Source of the DNA: Desulfovibrionaceae bacterium
GTDB taxonomy: Bacteria; Desulfobacterota; Desulfovibrionia; Desulfovibrionales; Desulfovibrionaceae
NCBI GenBank assembly: GCA_910575755.1
Contig: CAJTFO010000008.1
Coordinates: 1 to 64,000, forward strand
Length of the DNA stretch: 64,000 nt
Reading direction: 5' to 3'
Shown: one piece after another, positions 24,347 through 31,751 of the stretch
Position numbering within the stretch: the stretch's first letter is position 1
How the letters are laid out: every line of letters begins with the position of its first letter
Notes under the pieces: generated by a model
The model's database searches: none
Told to the model about the DNA's origin: nothing
What the model saw: only the letters and a program-made list of their open reading frames with translations
Translations under genes and position numbers: made by a program

Positions 24347-25524
24347 GAAGCCTTCCAATCAAACCATATCAGGTTGCACATGCGCTGCACCTTATGCAAA
24401 ATGTGAATTCAGATATTGCGCATGATGGATATGCTACCCCTCCCCATACTATTAATATTGCAGTAAATAATATATGTAATTTGAAATGTCAATATTGTGA
24501 TCTGCACCATTGCAGGGCCGGTGAACAGGTAGAAAATGCAAGATGTGACTTTGGCGTTATTGAACCATCAAAAAAGCATGAATTGCCGCTTGCCGTATGT
24601 CAGCGCATAATAGATGAAGTGGCCTGGTTCAGACCGACAATCCGTGTGCCCTGGATGGAGCCTCTTCTGTATGGCGACATATTTAACCTCATTGCATATG
24701 CAAAAGGCAAGGGGCTTGATTTTTCCCTCCTGTCCAACGGTTTGCTGCTGAAAAAATATGCGGAAAAAATCTGCCGCCTTCAGGTGGACGCCTTGCGCGT
24801 CAGCCTTGACGGCCCGCAAAAGACGCACGACGCGTTGTGCGGCGTAAAGGGGGCATATGCCCTGATTGTTGAGGGGCTTAAACAGGTCGTTCGCCACAAG
24901 CGCGCCGGTATCTGCGATATGGAAATTGGCTGTTACTTCACGCTGACGGATCAAAATTATGCACAGCTCTTGCCGTTGTGTGAGGATATGGAGCGGCTTG
25001 GACTGATTGAGGATGTTTCCATAAGTTTTTACATGTTCAATTATATTTCACAACGTCAGGTGGCGCTGCATAACAGGGAGCATGCGGAAATAAGCGGTGT
25101 GAAAATAGCTGAAACGTCCGCACAGTATATAAATATATCGGATATTGCAATTGATGCAATTATGGAACAAAAAGAAGCCATAGAAAAAAGATACTCAAAA
25201 TGCAGAATATACTTCAGGCCATATTTCAGCAGTAAAAATTTGAAACACTGTTTGCAGGATGAGGACGCCACTCTGCCGGAAAGCCGCTGCGACGTATTGA
25301 ATCATACAGTATATATCAATCCGGATGGCGTTGTAAAAGCGTATCCGCCGTGTATTTTGCCCCCTGTGGGAAATATTTATGAAAATTCCGTTATGGATAT
25401 CTGGAATGGGGAGGCCATGCGCAAGCAGCGCATGCTCATGCAGAAGCGCGGTCTGTTTTACGGCTGCACGCGCTGCTGGGGCGCGTACTACGGCCTTGAA
25501 GACGCTCAAAACACCTGGAAATAG
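24301..25524 (+). CDS. Radical SAM/SPASM-type protein
   Basis: Encodes 407 residues. The [4Fe-4S] motif CNLKCQYC is at residues 59-66, preceded by INIAVNNI. Later motifs are DALRVSLDGPQKTHDAL and a C-terminal Cys region (CDVLNHTVYINPDGVVKAYPPC, GNIYENSVMDIWNG, CTRCWG), which is the SPASM pattern for auxiliary clusters. The chemistry is not predictable; SPASM proteins include peptide modifiers, dehydrogenases and sugar epimerases. GTG start with AAGGAG upstream, inside the end of the ATP-grasp gene. The coding sequence is much richer in A+T (for example TAATATATGTAATTTG) than its neighbours, suggesting separate acquisition. Confidence 0.85.
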   Translation: MQNTDRRYAQFVTYLRSLPIKPYQVAHALHLMQNVNSDIAHDGYATPPHTINIAVNNICNLKCQYCDLHHCRAGEQVENARCDFGVIEPSKKHELPLAVCQRIIDEVAWFRPTIRVPWMEPLLYGDIFNLIAYAKGKGLDFSLLSNGLLLKKYAEKICRLQVDALRVSLDGPQKTHDALCGVKGAYALIVEGLKQVVRHKRAGICDMEIGCYFTLTDQNYAQLLPLCEDMERLGLIEDVSISFYMFNYISQRQVALHNREHAEISGVKIAETSAQYINISDIAIDAIMEQKEAIEKRYSKCRIYFRPYFSSKNLKHCLQDEDATLPESRCDVLNHTVYINPDGVVKAYPPCILPPVGNIYENSVMDIWNGEAMRKQRMLMQKRGLFYGCTRCWGAYYGLEDAQNTWK

Positions 25525-25526
25525 CC

Positions 25527-26666
25527 ATGTCACTCAACTGTCCTGTTTGTGGAAGCGCGCAGGGCGTGCGTCTGTATCCAGAGTATGCGGGGCGCTGCAT
25601 TACCTCCCAGATGGTCTTTCTGGAGGGGCTTGCCCTGCACAACCGCTGCTGCGCCGCGTGCGGATTTATTTTTAATGCGGAAGGAGTGCGCGGCAGGACG
25701 GCGGATGTATACACCCCGGAAAACTGGAAGCCCAAACCGCAGGTGCTTTCGTTTGCCGGGCAGGTCAAGGGGCAGCAGGAACGGGCGTTGGCCGTTTTTG
25801 AGGAGCTGCGCCCCCTGCCCGCCACAGGCCGGATACTGGACTTTGGCGCTGGCCGGGGCCAGTTTCTGCGCCATTTTGCAGAGCGCCACCCGCACTGGGA
25901 GCTTTTTGCCCTTGAGCCTGGCGGCGGCCAGTTGGAACATGCGCGCGCCATTCCGCAGGCCACATCCTGGAACAAAGCGTTTCATGAGGTGAACCTGCCC
26001 TGCAAGATGGATGTCATTGTCGTCATGTCTGTGCTGGAGCACATGGAGCGCCCCCTGGAGGCCCTGCGCTGGATTGCCGCCAACCTGGCTGATGGCGGGC
26101 TATTGTACATGCAGCATCCTGATTTTGCCAATCTGCCTGGCGATTTGCTTTGTGTGGATCATCTGGGCAAGCTCACGGTTCCCCATACCGAACTTTTGTG
26201 TGCCCACAGCGGGCTGCGCTGTCTTGCCCGCCAGACTGGCGGCGTCATGTTTTCATTTGTCTGCGAAAAAGCGGCCCCGGCGCCGCTGTCGGGCAATCCC
26301 GGCGAGCAACTGCGCATTGCCCGCGCTGCGGAGGCCACAGCCCGCGCCAGCGTGGCGTGCGTGGCCAGAACCATAGAAAGCGCCGCGCAACGTCACGGCA
26401 AGGCCGCCATCTTCGGCACATCGCCTGTGGGCAGCATGGCGCCCTATATGCTGGGGGTTCCCGAGGCTGTGGCCTGGCTGGTGGATGAAAATGCCAATAC
26501 CTGGGGACGCCGTATCGGTTCCGCCACGGTGATTGGCCCGCAGGATATGGCGCGACACGGCATTACCGATGTGGCGCTGGCTATCAGTCCGCGCTATTGG
26601 GAGACTGTTGCGCAAAAGCTTGCCGGCTATGCTGTGCAGGCGCATATACCTGAAGTGAAAATGTAA
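25527..26666 (+). CDS. NovU/TylCIII-type SAM-dependent methyltransferase
   Basis: Encodes 379 residues. The N-terminal zinc-binding segment has two CxxC pairs (CPVCGS and CAACGF). The SAM fold shows ILDFGAGRGQFLRHFAE (motif I) and VIVVMSVLEHMERP. The C-terminal third (AAIFGTSPVGSMAPYMLG...AWLVDENANTWGRRI) is the extra domain of the sugar C-methyltransferase group. These enzymes methylate nucleotide-linked keto sugars in antibiotic and surface-glycan pathways. It starts two bases after the radical SAM stop, and is the last gene of the cluster. Confidence 0.82.
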   Translation: MSLNCPVCGSAQGVRLYPEYAGRCITSQMVFLEGLALHNRCCAACGFIFNAEGVRGRTADVYTPENWKPKPQVLSFAGQVKGQQERALAVFEELRPLPATGRILDFGAGRGQFLRHFAERHPHWELFALEPGGGQLEHARAIPQATSWNKAFHEVNLPCKMDVIVVMSVLEHMERPLEALRWIAANLADGGLLYMQHPDFANLPGDLLCVDHLGKLTVPHTELLCAHSGLRCLARQTGGVMFSFVCEKAAPAPLSGNPGEQLRIARAAEATARASVACVARTIESAAQRHGKAAIFGTSPVGSMAPYMLGVPEAVAWLVDENANTWGRRIGSATVIGPQDMARHGITDVALAISPRYWETVAQKLAGYAVQAHIPEVKM

Positions 26667-26723
26667 CTGTAGTGCTGAATGAGATTGGCTTTAACGTTTA
26701 GACAGTCCAATCTGATTTGGTCT

Positions 26724-26758
26724 GAAAGTCATTCCATATAAACCATGGAATGACTTTC
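26724..26758 (+). terminator. Hairpin after the glycan cluster, possible terminator
   Basis: Perfect 14-bp stem GAAAGTCATTCCAT/ATGGAATGACTTTC with a 7-nt loop, about 58 bp past the last cluster gene. The downstream T content is weak (TGCTTTGG), so efficient intrinsic termination is not certain. Confidence 0.5.
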
Positions 26759-26792
26759 TGCTTTGGATAATGGCTGGATAGCCATCTTTCCT

Positions 26793-26906
26793 TAGAGCAT
26801 TTATCTGATGAAATCAGGCCAATGCTCTGTGGGCCGCGCAAGCGGGCAAGCGCGCCGAATGAGCGGAGAAACCACGCTTTTTCCGCGAAATGACGGCGGC
26901 GACCAG
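26793..26906 (+). repeat. Dispersed repeat A, copy 1 (long form, 114 bp)
   Basis: Aligns without gaps to 58893-59006; over the last 99 bp I count 13 differences (about 87% identity). It begins with the hairpin TAGAGCATT...AATGCTCT, contains CTGATGAAATCAG (exact in both long copies), and ends with a second hairpin (GCGGA...TCCGC). Also related to the short inverted copy at 4322-4360. Confidence 0.85.
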
Positions 26907-27122
26907 ATTGAAAATTTACATTTTCAATCGAAAAATGCTGTGAGTCCGCTATTCGCTGGCAGATGCCGGATTTTTTGCCATATCTTTGGGGGCAGGCAGT
27001 TTTTTGCCCGGCAAGCCGGCTTGCGTCAGCCATGCTTTCCTGTCAGCCCCGGCCGGGTGTGCCGGCCCTTGACAGGGCCGCGGGCAATGACAAGATTATC
27101 CGTAAAAATGGAGGGCGTGCCG

Positions 27123-27644
27123 ATGATTCTGGAATGGGCCGCCGCCGGAGCGATAATTCTGGCAGGCCTGGTTTTCTGCCTGCGCATCATGCGGCGCGGC
27201 ATCACCACGCTGGAACAGGACCGGAACAAATATGACGAGCGCATCCGGGCCGGCGAGCGCCAACTGCACGAGGACAGAAAAAATATTTCCCTGGACGAAC
27301 AGTGCCATGTGCTGCGCGCGGCGGTGGAGGATCTGCTGCGCCTGGCCGGAAACCCGCCGGGCCATGAATTGTCCGGCAACGGCACAAGTCTGGTGTTGCG
27401 CACTCCCACGGCAGAGTGGCGACTGGAACTGAACATGCGCGAACGCTCCCTGCGCACGACCCGCAAGGTGCTGCACGGCCGCAGCCGCTGGCTGCTGAGC
27501 GGCGGCGGCCATGAGGAATGTTTTGATGATCTGGCCGCTCTCATGCGCAGCCTCAACGCCCGCCTGCGCGGCGACGACATGGCGCCGCCCGGACTGGAGC
27601 ATCTGACGCGCCGCTTTTCCCGCCGGCACGGACGCGGAGCATGA
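27123..27644 (+). CDS. Small membrane-anchored protein of unknown function
   Basis: Encodes 173 residues. Residues 1-22 (MILEWAAAGAIILAGLVFCLRIM) form one membrane helix. A charged helical stretch follows (ITTLEQDRNKYDERIRAGERQLHEDRKN, probably coiled coil), then a mixed domain with TSLVLRTPTAEWRLELN and a basic C-terminus. GGAGGGCG precedes the ATG; the longer frame upstream crosses repeat A and is not coding. The topology suggests a cytoplasmic domain on the inner membrane. I do not recognise the family. Confidence 0.7.
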   Translation: MILEWAAAGAIILAGLVFCLRIMRRGITTLEQDRNKYDERIRAGERQLHEDRKNISLDEQCHVLRAAVEDLLRLAGNPPGHELSGNGTSLVLRTPTAEWRLELNMRERSLRTTRKVLHGRSRWLLSGGGHEECFDDLAALMRSLNARLRGDDMAPPGLEHLTRRFSRRHGRGA

Positions 27645-27698
27645 CCAGGCGGAAACGCGGCGCTGCCCGGCCACGGCGCGTCCCTTGGGAGACATGCG

Positions 27699-28121
27699 TC
27701 AGTCGTCGTTTTTCACGCACAAGCGCCGGAACCAGTCCGGCATGGGAACGGGGCGTCCCTGGGCATTGACCAGAGCGTGCTGGGTCATGCCTTCGGCCAG
27801 CAGGCGCGTCTTGTCCTCGTTCCATATCTCATATACAAAGCGCAGTGAAGCCCGGCCCCACTGACTCACAGCCGCGCGCGCCAGCAGCAGATCATCGTAA
27901 CGGGCAGGCGCGCGGTAGCGGCACTGGGCCTCGCGTACAGGCAGGATGATCCCCTTTTTTTCCACATCCGCATAGCTCATGCCGCATTGCCGGATGTAGG
28001 CGCTGCGGGCGCGCTCAAAAAGATGCAGGTATTCCGCGTAATACAAAACCCCCATGGTGTCCGTTTCGCCGTAGGACACGCGATGGGGCAGCCAGACTTC
28101 CGGAGAAGGAAAATCATGCAC
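27699..28121 (-). CDS. ybgC: YbgC-family acyl-CoA thioesterase
   Basis: Encodes 140 residues of the 4-hydroxybenzoyl-CoA thioesterase hot-dog fold. The active-site helix is YGETDTMGVLYYAEYLHLFERAR (Y-x4-D-x2-G-V-x2-A-x-Y), with the catalytic Asp in ETDTMG. These enzymes hydrolyse short acyl-CoA or acyl-ACP; in many bacteria ybgC sits with tol-pal genes, which are not seen here. The GTG at 28121 is chosen because AAGGAG lies 8 nt before it. An ATG at 28154 is possible but has no ribosome site. Its start overlaps the divergent mltA start by 6 bp. Confidence 0.85.
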   Translation of the reverse strand: MHDFPSPEVWLPHRVSYGETDTMGVLYYAEYLHLFERARSAYIRQCGMSYADVEKKGIILPVREAQCRYRAPARYDDLLLARAAVSQWGRASLRFVYEIWNEDKTRLLAEGMTQHALVNAQGRPVPMPDWFRRLCVKNDD

Positions 28122-29297
28122 GGGCAGGCTCCTTGTTTCGCCGCGCGCCGCCAAGGGCGCGCTTCAGTATGGGCCGGGGGCGCGTTGCGTCCGGCCTTGA
28201 TTGTGGTTTTGCTGGCGAGCCTTGCGCTTGCCGCCTGTGCCGGCAAAAAGCCGCAGCCCGAGGAGCTGCCGCCGCCAGGGCCGCCGGTGGCCATGCGGGA
28301 AAGCCCGGAAATTTTCGTTGCCAACCTGGCCCCCCGCAACCAGGATCTGACCAGTTGGAAGGACATGGCGCCTACCGTGCGCAAGTCTTTGCGCTATGTC
28401 AACAGCAAGCCGCAGGACGCCGTGGCCGTCAAAAGGCCGGGCCTGACCGTGACCTGGGGCGAGCTTTCCCGCAGCCTGACCCGCCTGCGGGAACTGCTGC
28501 CGCGCCTGGATGCGGAACCCGGCCTGCTGCTGGCGAATTTTCGCTGGGTGGAAGTGCCGGGCGGCATCAGTTATTCCGGCTATTACGAGCCGCAGGTGCG
28601 GGCCAGCCGCACGCGCAAGCCGGGCTATACCCAGGCCATCTACGGCTTGCCGCCGGATCTCAGGCGTGTGCGCGCCAGGCGCGGCCGCTATTATGACCGG
28701 CGTACCATCGAGGAAAAACAGGTGCTGGCCAATCGGGGCCTGGAACTGGCCTGGGCCGCGGACCCTGTGGATGTCTTTTTTCTGGAAATTCAGGGTTCGG
28801 GCCGCCTGATGTTTGATGACGGCACACAGGCCTATGTGAACTACGCCGGACAGAACGGGCACAAGTACAAGAGTTCGGGCCGGATCATGCGTGAAAAGGG
28901 CCTGCTCAGGCGCGGCGACATTTTCGAGCAGCGCCAGTGGTTCAGAAACAATCCCGGGCGGGTGCGTGAAATTCTCAACGAAAATCCCAGTTACGTCTTT
29001 TTCAAGTTCGGCAGCCGCGGTCCCACCGGGGCCATGGGGCATGAGGTGGACGACTGGCTTTCCCTGGCCACGGACCGTTCCTTTATTCCTCTGGGTGCGC
29101 TGGTGGCTTACGGCGTAAACGCGCCGGACGAGCGGCTCGGCAGCGCGCCCCTGCGCGGAATCGGTTTCGCCCAGGATGTGGGCGGGGCCATCAAGCGCAA
29201 TCGCATTGATATTTTCTGCGGCGGCGACGCGCGGGCCAATTATGTGGCCAGCCACCTGGACGCCAGGGGACCGGCCTGGGTGCTGCTGGCCCGCTGA
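28116..29297 (+). CDS. mltA: Membrane-bound lytic murein transglycosylase A
   Basis: Encodes 393 residues. A lipoprotein signal ends at Cys41 (ASLALAACAGKK), so the enzyme is anchored in the envelope. The MltA barrel is seen in VPGGISYSGYYEPQVRASR, then the 3D-type C-terminal domain with FIPLGALVAYGVN and the catalytic Asp in RNRIDIFCGG. It cleaves the MurNAc-GlcNAc bond of peptidoglycan and leaves 1,6-anhydro ends. AGAAGGA precedes the ATG at 28116. It is head to head with ybgC, and its end is convergent with the acyltransferase gene. Confidence 0.93.
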   Translation: MHGQAPCFAARRQGRASVWAGGALRPALIVVLLASLALAACAGKKPQPEELPPPGPPVAMRESPEIFVANLAPRNQDLTSWKDMAPTVRKSLRYVNSKPQDAVAVKRPGLTVTWGELSRSLTRLRELLPRLDAEPGLLLANFRWVEVPGGISYSGYYEPQVRASRTRKPGYTQAIYGLPPDLRRVRARRGRYYDRRTIEEKQVLANRGLELAWAADPVDVFFLEIQGSGRLMFDDGTQAYVNYAGQNGHKYKSSGRIMREKGLLRRGDIFEQRQWFRNNPGRVREILNENPSYVFFKFGSRGPTGAMGHEVDDWLSLATDRSFIPLGALVAYGVNAPDERLGSAPLRGIGFAQDVGGAIKRNRIDIFCGGDARANYVASHLDARGPAWVLLAR

Positions 29298-29311
29298 GGG
29301 CCGAAGGCCCC

Positions 29312-31336
29312 CTACGGCTGCCGTGGCCGGAGCAGATACGGCCTGAGAATCTGTTCCGCCTGAAAAATGCTGCCCGCCACGGAGAGATGGTCATCGTCGT
29401 AGTACAGGGGCAGGCCGTCAGCGGAGAAAACCGTGCACTGCTCTGTGGGGCAGAAGGCGTCAATGGTGGGGATGACGGTGGCGTCCTTGATGTTGGCAAG
29501 AATATCCAGATAGGCTTGCTGACGTGAGAGAACATCAGATTTGGGCACATGCAGAAAATTGTTTTTCAGCTGTGCCACTGTCGTATTGCGATTGATGTAA
29601 TCGCGCGGATCTGCCAGCAGCTCGGGATTTTCCGCCACGACGAATACTTCCTTGCCGACGGCGCGCAGCATGTCGATAAACTCTTGGAGGCTTTTTTTGT
29701 AATTATCTTCGCCTACGGGAGGTTCCTGACAAGGAATTCCAGCTCTGTCTCCCGTATTATGAACAGAAGTAATATATAGCATGCCACGAGTAACAAGAAA
29801 AACCTTCCTGATTTCTTTTTTTCTTTGCAGAATGTTAAAAATCACTCCGCTGTATTTCCGAAAGTCGTCAGGCCGCCAGATGGCGCCGCCGGGAATCCAC
29901 CAGCCTAAAAGGACGCTGTTGAAACTTTCTCGCGTGCCCAGTCGGGCCACACCCACATAGGCTGATGATGCGTGGCTGTCGCCAACGATGGCTACGGTTT
30001 CCCTGGCTCTGGCGTCTGTATAGCGACAATAGAGCAGTTGTTCCGTTCGGATACCTGTATAGGCCAGCCCTGCCGCATCTTGCCGGGGAGGTCTTTCCAG
30101 TTGTTGCAAGGCGGCAGCAATTTCCCTGAACTTCGCCCGTTCCGGCAATCCCGCAAGACCGTAAATCGTTCCACCCGCCCCGGCCATGAGCGCCATGCCC
30201 GCCACAGGGCCCCAGACCTTGGCCCGGCGCGCGCTCTGGCCAAAGCGGATGGGTTTTTCCACCAGAAGGTAGGTGGCCACAGCCAGCGCAAAGGACAGAA
30301 GCACAAGGCCCACGCGCAGAAGGCGCGTGTCCGCAGTCAGTCCGCCCCGCTGGATAAAGGCCAGGGAAAGCAGCGGCCAGTGCCAGAGATACAGCGGGTA
30401 CGAGATTCTGCCCACAAACACGGATACGCGGTTACAGAGCACGGTCGCGCTCACAGCGTTGTGCGGCCCTGCGGCCATGAGGCAGAGCGCGCCCAGAATG
30501 GGCAATACGGCTTCATAGCCCGGCCAGGGTGTGGTCTGCCGCGCCAGCAGAAGGCCCACTCCCAAAAGACAGAAGCCCGTCACAGCCAGGGCCAGGCTCA
30601 AACTGCGTCCATCATTGGGCCGGGCAGGACTATAGAGCAGGCTGGCGCAGAGTTTGTCCGCCCGCAGAAGAACGCGTTGCGTGGATTCCTGGCGCAGAGC
30701 CGCGCACAGGCCCGCCCCTGCCAGCAACTCCCATACCCTGGCCAGAGGTGAATAAAAATCCGCCGTGCGATCTATGGTGTGCAGATATATATTGTCCAGA
30801 AAGGAAAGCAGCGTCAGAAAGAGAATGATGGTGATCAGCCTGAAGTGTCTTTTGGCGCAGGCCCAGAGCAGGAGAGGAAAGAAGATGTAGAATTGTTCCT
30901 CAATGCCGAGACTCCAGAGATGAAGCAGGGGCTTGGCCTTGGCCGCCGCGTCAAAATAGCCCGCTTCCGACCAGAGCAGAAGGTTGGAGGAAAAGGTCGC
31001 CCCGCCAAGAATATGCTTGCCCAGAGCCGCATATTCATCCGGCAGCAGCATATGCCAGCCCAGGGGAAGCAGGGCGGCCAGCACCAGCAGCAGGGCCGGA
31101 AAAATGCGGCGCACCCTGCGGCTGTAGAATTGCAGGAAGGAAAAACTGCCCGCCTCCAGCTCCCGCAGAAGAATACCGCAGATCAGATAGCCGGAAATGG
31201 CAAAAAAGACGTCCACCCCCAGAAAACCGCCCCGCACTGTAGCCGGAAAGGCGTGAAAGGTTACAACGGCCAGTACGGCAAAGGCGCGCAAGCCGTCAAT
31301 ATCCGGCCGGTAGCCCTGTATGTGGGGGTGGCTCAT
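29312..31336 (-). CDS. Acyltransferase-3 / SGNH fusion (OafA/YrhL-type O-acetylase)
   Basis: Encodes 674 residues. The N-terminal ~370 residues form an integral-membrane acyltransferase-3 domain with the hallmark RPDIDGLRAFAVLAVVTFHAF and GGFLGVDVFFAISGYLI, plus SLGIEEQFYIFFPL. The C-terminal periplasmic SGNH domain has GDSHASS and a DDDHLS block carrying the catalytic Asp/His. Such proteins carry acetyl groups across the membrane and place them on O-antigen, peptidoglycan or other glycans. The ATG at 31336 follows GGAGAAC. It is divergent from an XRE regulator across three operator-like repeats. Confidence 0.9.
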   Translation of the reverse strand: MSHPHIQGYRPDIDGLRAFAVLAVVTFHAFPATVRGGFLGVDVFFAISGYLICGILLRELEAGSFSFLQFYSRRVRRIFPALLLVLAALLPLGWHMLLPDEYAALGKHILGGATFSSNLLLWSEAGYFDAAAKAKPLLHLWSLGIEEQFYIFFPLLLWACAKRHFRLITIILFLTLLSFLDNIYLHTIDRTADFYSPLARVWELLAGAGLCAALRQESTQRVLLRADKLCASLLYSPARPNDGRSLSLALAVTGFCLLGVGLLLARQTTPWPGYEAVLPILGALCLMAAGPHNAVSATVLCNRVSVFVGRISYPLYLWHWPLLSLAFIQRGGLTADTRLLRVGLVLLSFALAVATYLLVEKPIRFGQSARRAKVWGPVAGMALMAGAGGTIYGLAGLPERAKFREIAAALQQLERPPRQDAAGLAYTGIRTEQLLYCRYTDARARETVAIVGDSHASSAYVGVARLGTRESFNSVLLGWWIPGGAIWRPDDFRKYSGVIFNILQRKKEIRKVFLVTRGMLYITSVHNTGDRAGIPCQEPPVGEDNYKKSLQEFIDMLRAVGKEVFVVAENPELLADPRDYINRNTTVAQLKNNFLHVPKSDVLSRQQAYLDILANIKDATVIPTIDAFCPTEQCTVFSADGLPLYYDDDHLSVAGSIFQAEQILRPYLLRPRQP

Positions 31337-31359
31337 GATGTTCTCCGTGGCTGTGGTCA

Positions 31360-31416
31360 ATAACCTATAGGTTAGAAAATAACCAATGGCTTAATTTATA
31401 ATCCATAGCTTAAATT
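31360..31416. promoter_or_regulatory. Three tandem 19-bp operator-like repeats
   Basis: Three copies follow one another with an exact 19-bp period: ATAACCTATAGGTTAGAAA (31360), ATAACCAATGGCTTAATTT (31379) and ATAATCCATAGCTTAAATT (31398). Each contains a near-palindrome of the type TAACCTATAGGTTA; the first is perfect. They lie between the divergent acyltransferase and XRE genes, a typical place for the binding sites of the XRE protein. Confidence 0.75.
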
Positions 31417-31447
31417 GTTTTGGAGAGCAATAAGTTATGTTGCTAAT

Positions 31448-31702
31448 ATGGCTGGAAAAAATTCAGACGCCTTCGGTCCTGTGCTGCGGCAGTTCCGTGT
31501 GGAACGGGGGCTGACGCAGGACAGGCTCAGTGAGTTGGTGGGCATTGCCTCGCCCTTTATCAGCATGCTGGAAAGCGGGCACAAATACCCCAATCTTGAA
31601 ATGCTCTTCAGGCTGGCTCATGCTCTGGAAGTGCGCCCTGGCGCGTTTCTGGACGCAATGGAGCGCCGCCTGCGCGGCCCGGCCTGCGGCATAAAAAAAT
31701 AA
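31448..31702 (+). CDS. XRE-family HTH transcriptional regulator
   Basis: Encodes 84 residues, essentially one Cro/CI-type helix-turn-helix: LRQFRVERGLTQDRLSELVGIASPFISMLESGHKYPNLEML. The length leaves no room for a separate sensor or oligomerisation domain. It probably acts on the three 19-bp repeats just upstream and so controls itself and the divergent acyltransferase. The ATG at 31448 has only a weak ribosome site; the frame is open further upstream from a TTG at 31415. Confidence 0.85.
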   Translation: MAGKNSDAFGPVLRQFRVERGLTQDRLSELVGIASPFISMLESGHKYPNLEMLFRLAHALEVRPGAFLDAMERRLRGPACGIKK

Positions 31703-31725
31703 GGCCCCGGCAGAGCCGGGGCCTT
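31694..31725 (-). terminator. Terminator after the M18 peptidase gene
   Basis: A 10-bp stem AAGGCCCCGG/CCGGGGCCTT (31701-31725) borders a run of A on its left, which is a U tract for minus-strand transcripts. It ends the folC-selA-M18 operon and overlaps the XRE stop codon; it can also stall plus-strand transcripts. Confidence 0.85.
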
Positions 31726-31751
31726 CGACGAGATGTGGGGAGAGTGGGGCG

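Larger units (their letters stand above)
26667..27122. other. Intergenic region ending the glycan cluster
   Basis: About 455 bp with no supported gene. It contains a perfect hairpin at 26724-26758, repeat A copy 1 at 26793-26906, and a 10-bp hairpin GATTGAAAAT/ATTTTCAATC at 26906-26929. The remaining 190 bp before 27123 presumably hold the promoter of the next gene, but no convincing -35/-10 pair was found. Confidence 0.65.

Noticed and set aside
26808..26906. Small protein encoded by repeat A (MKSG...LFPRNDGG in both long copies)
   Set aside because: The frame is open in both long copies, but 8 of 33 residues differ from only 13 base changes. There is no sign of selection for the protein, and the hairpins explain the conservation better.
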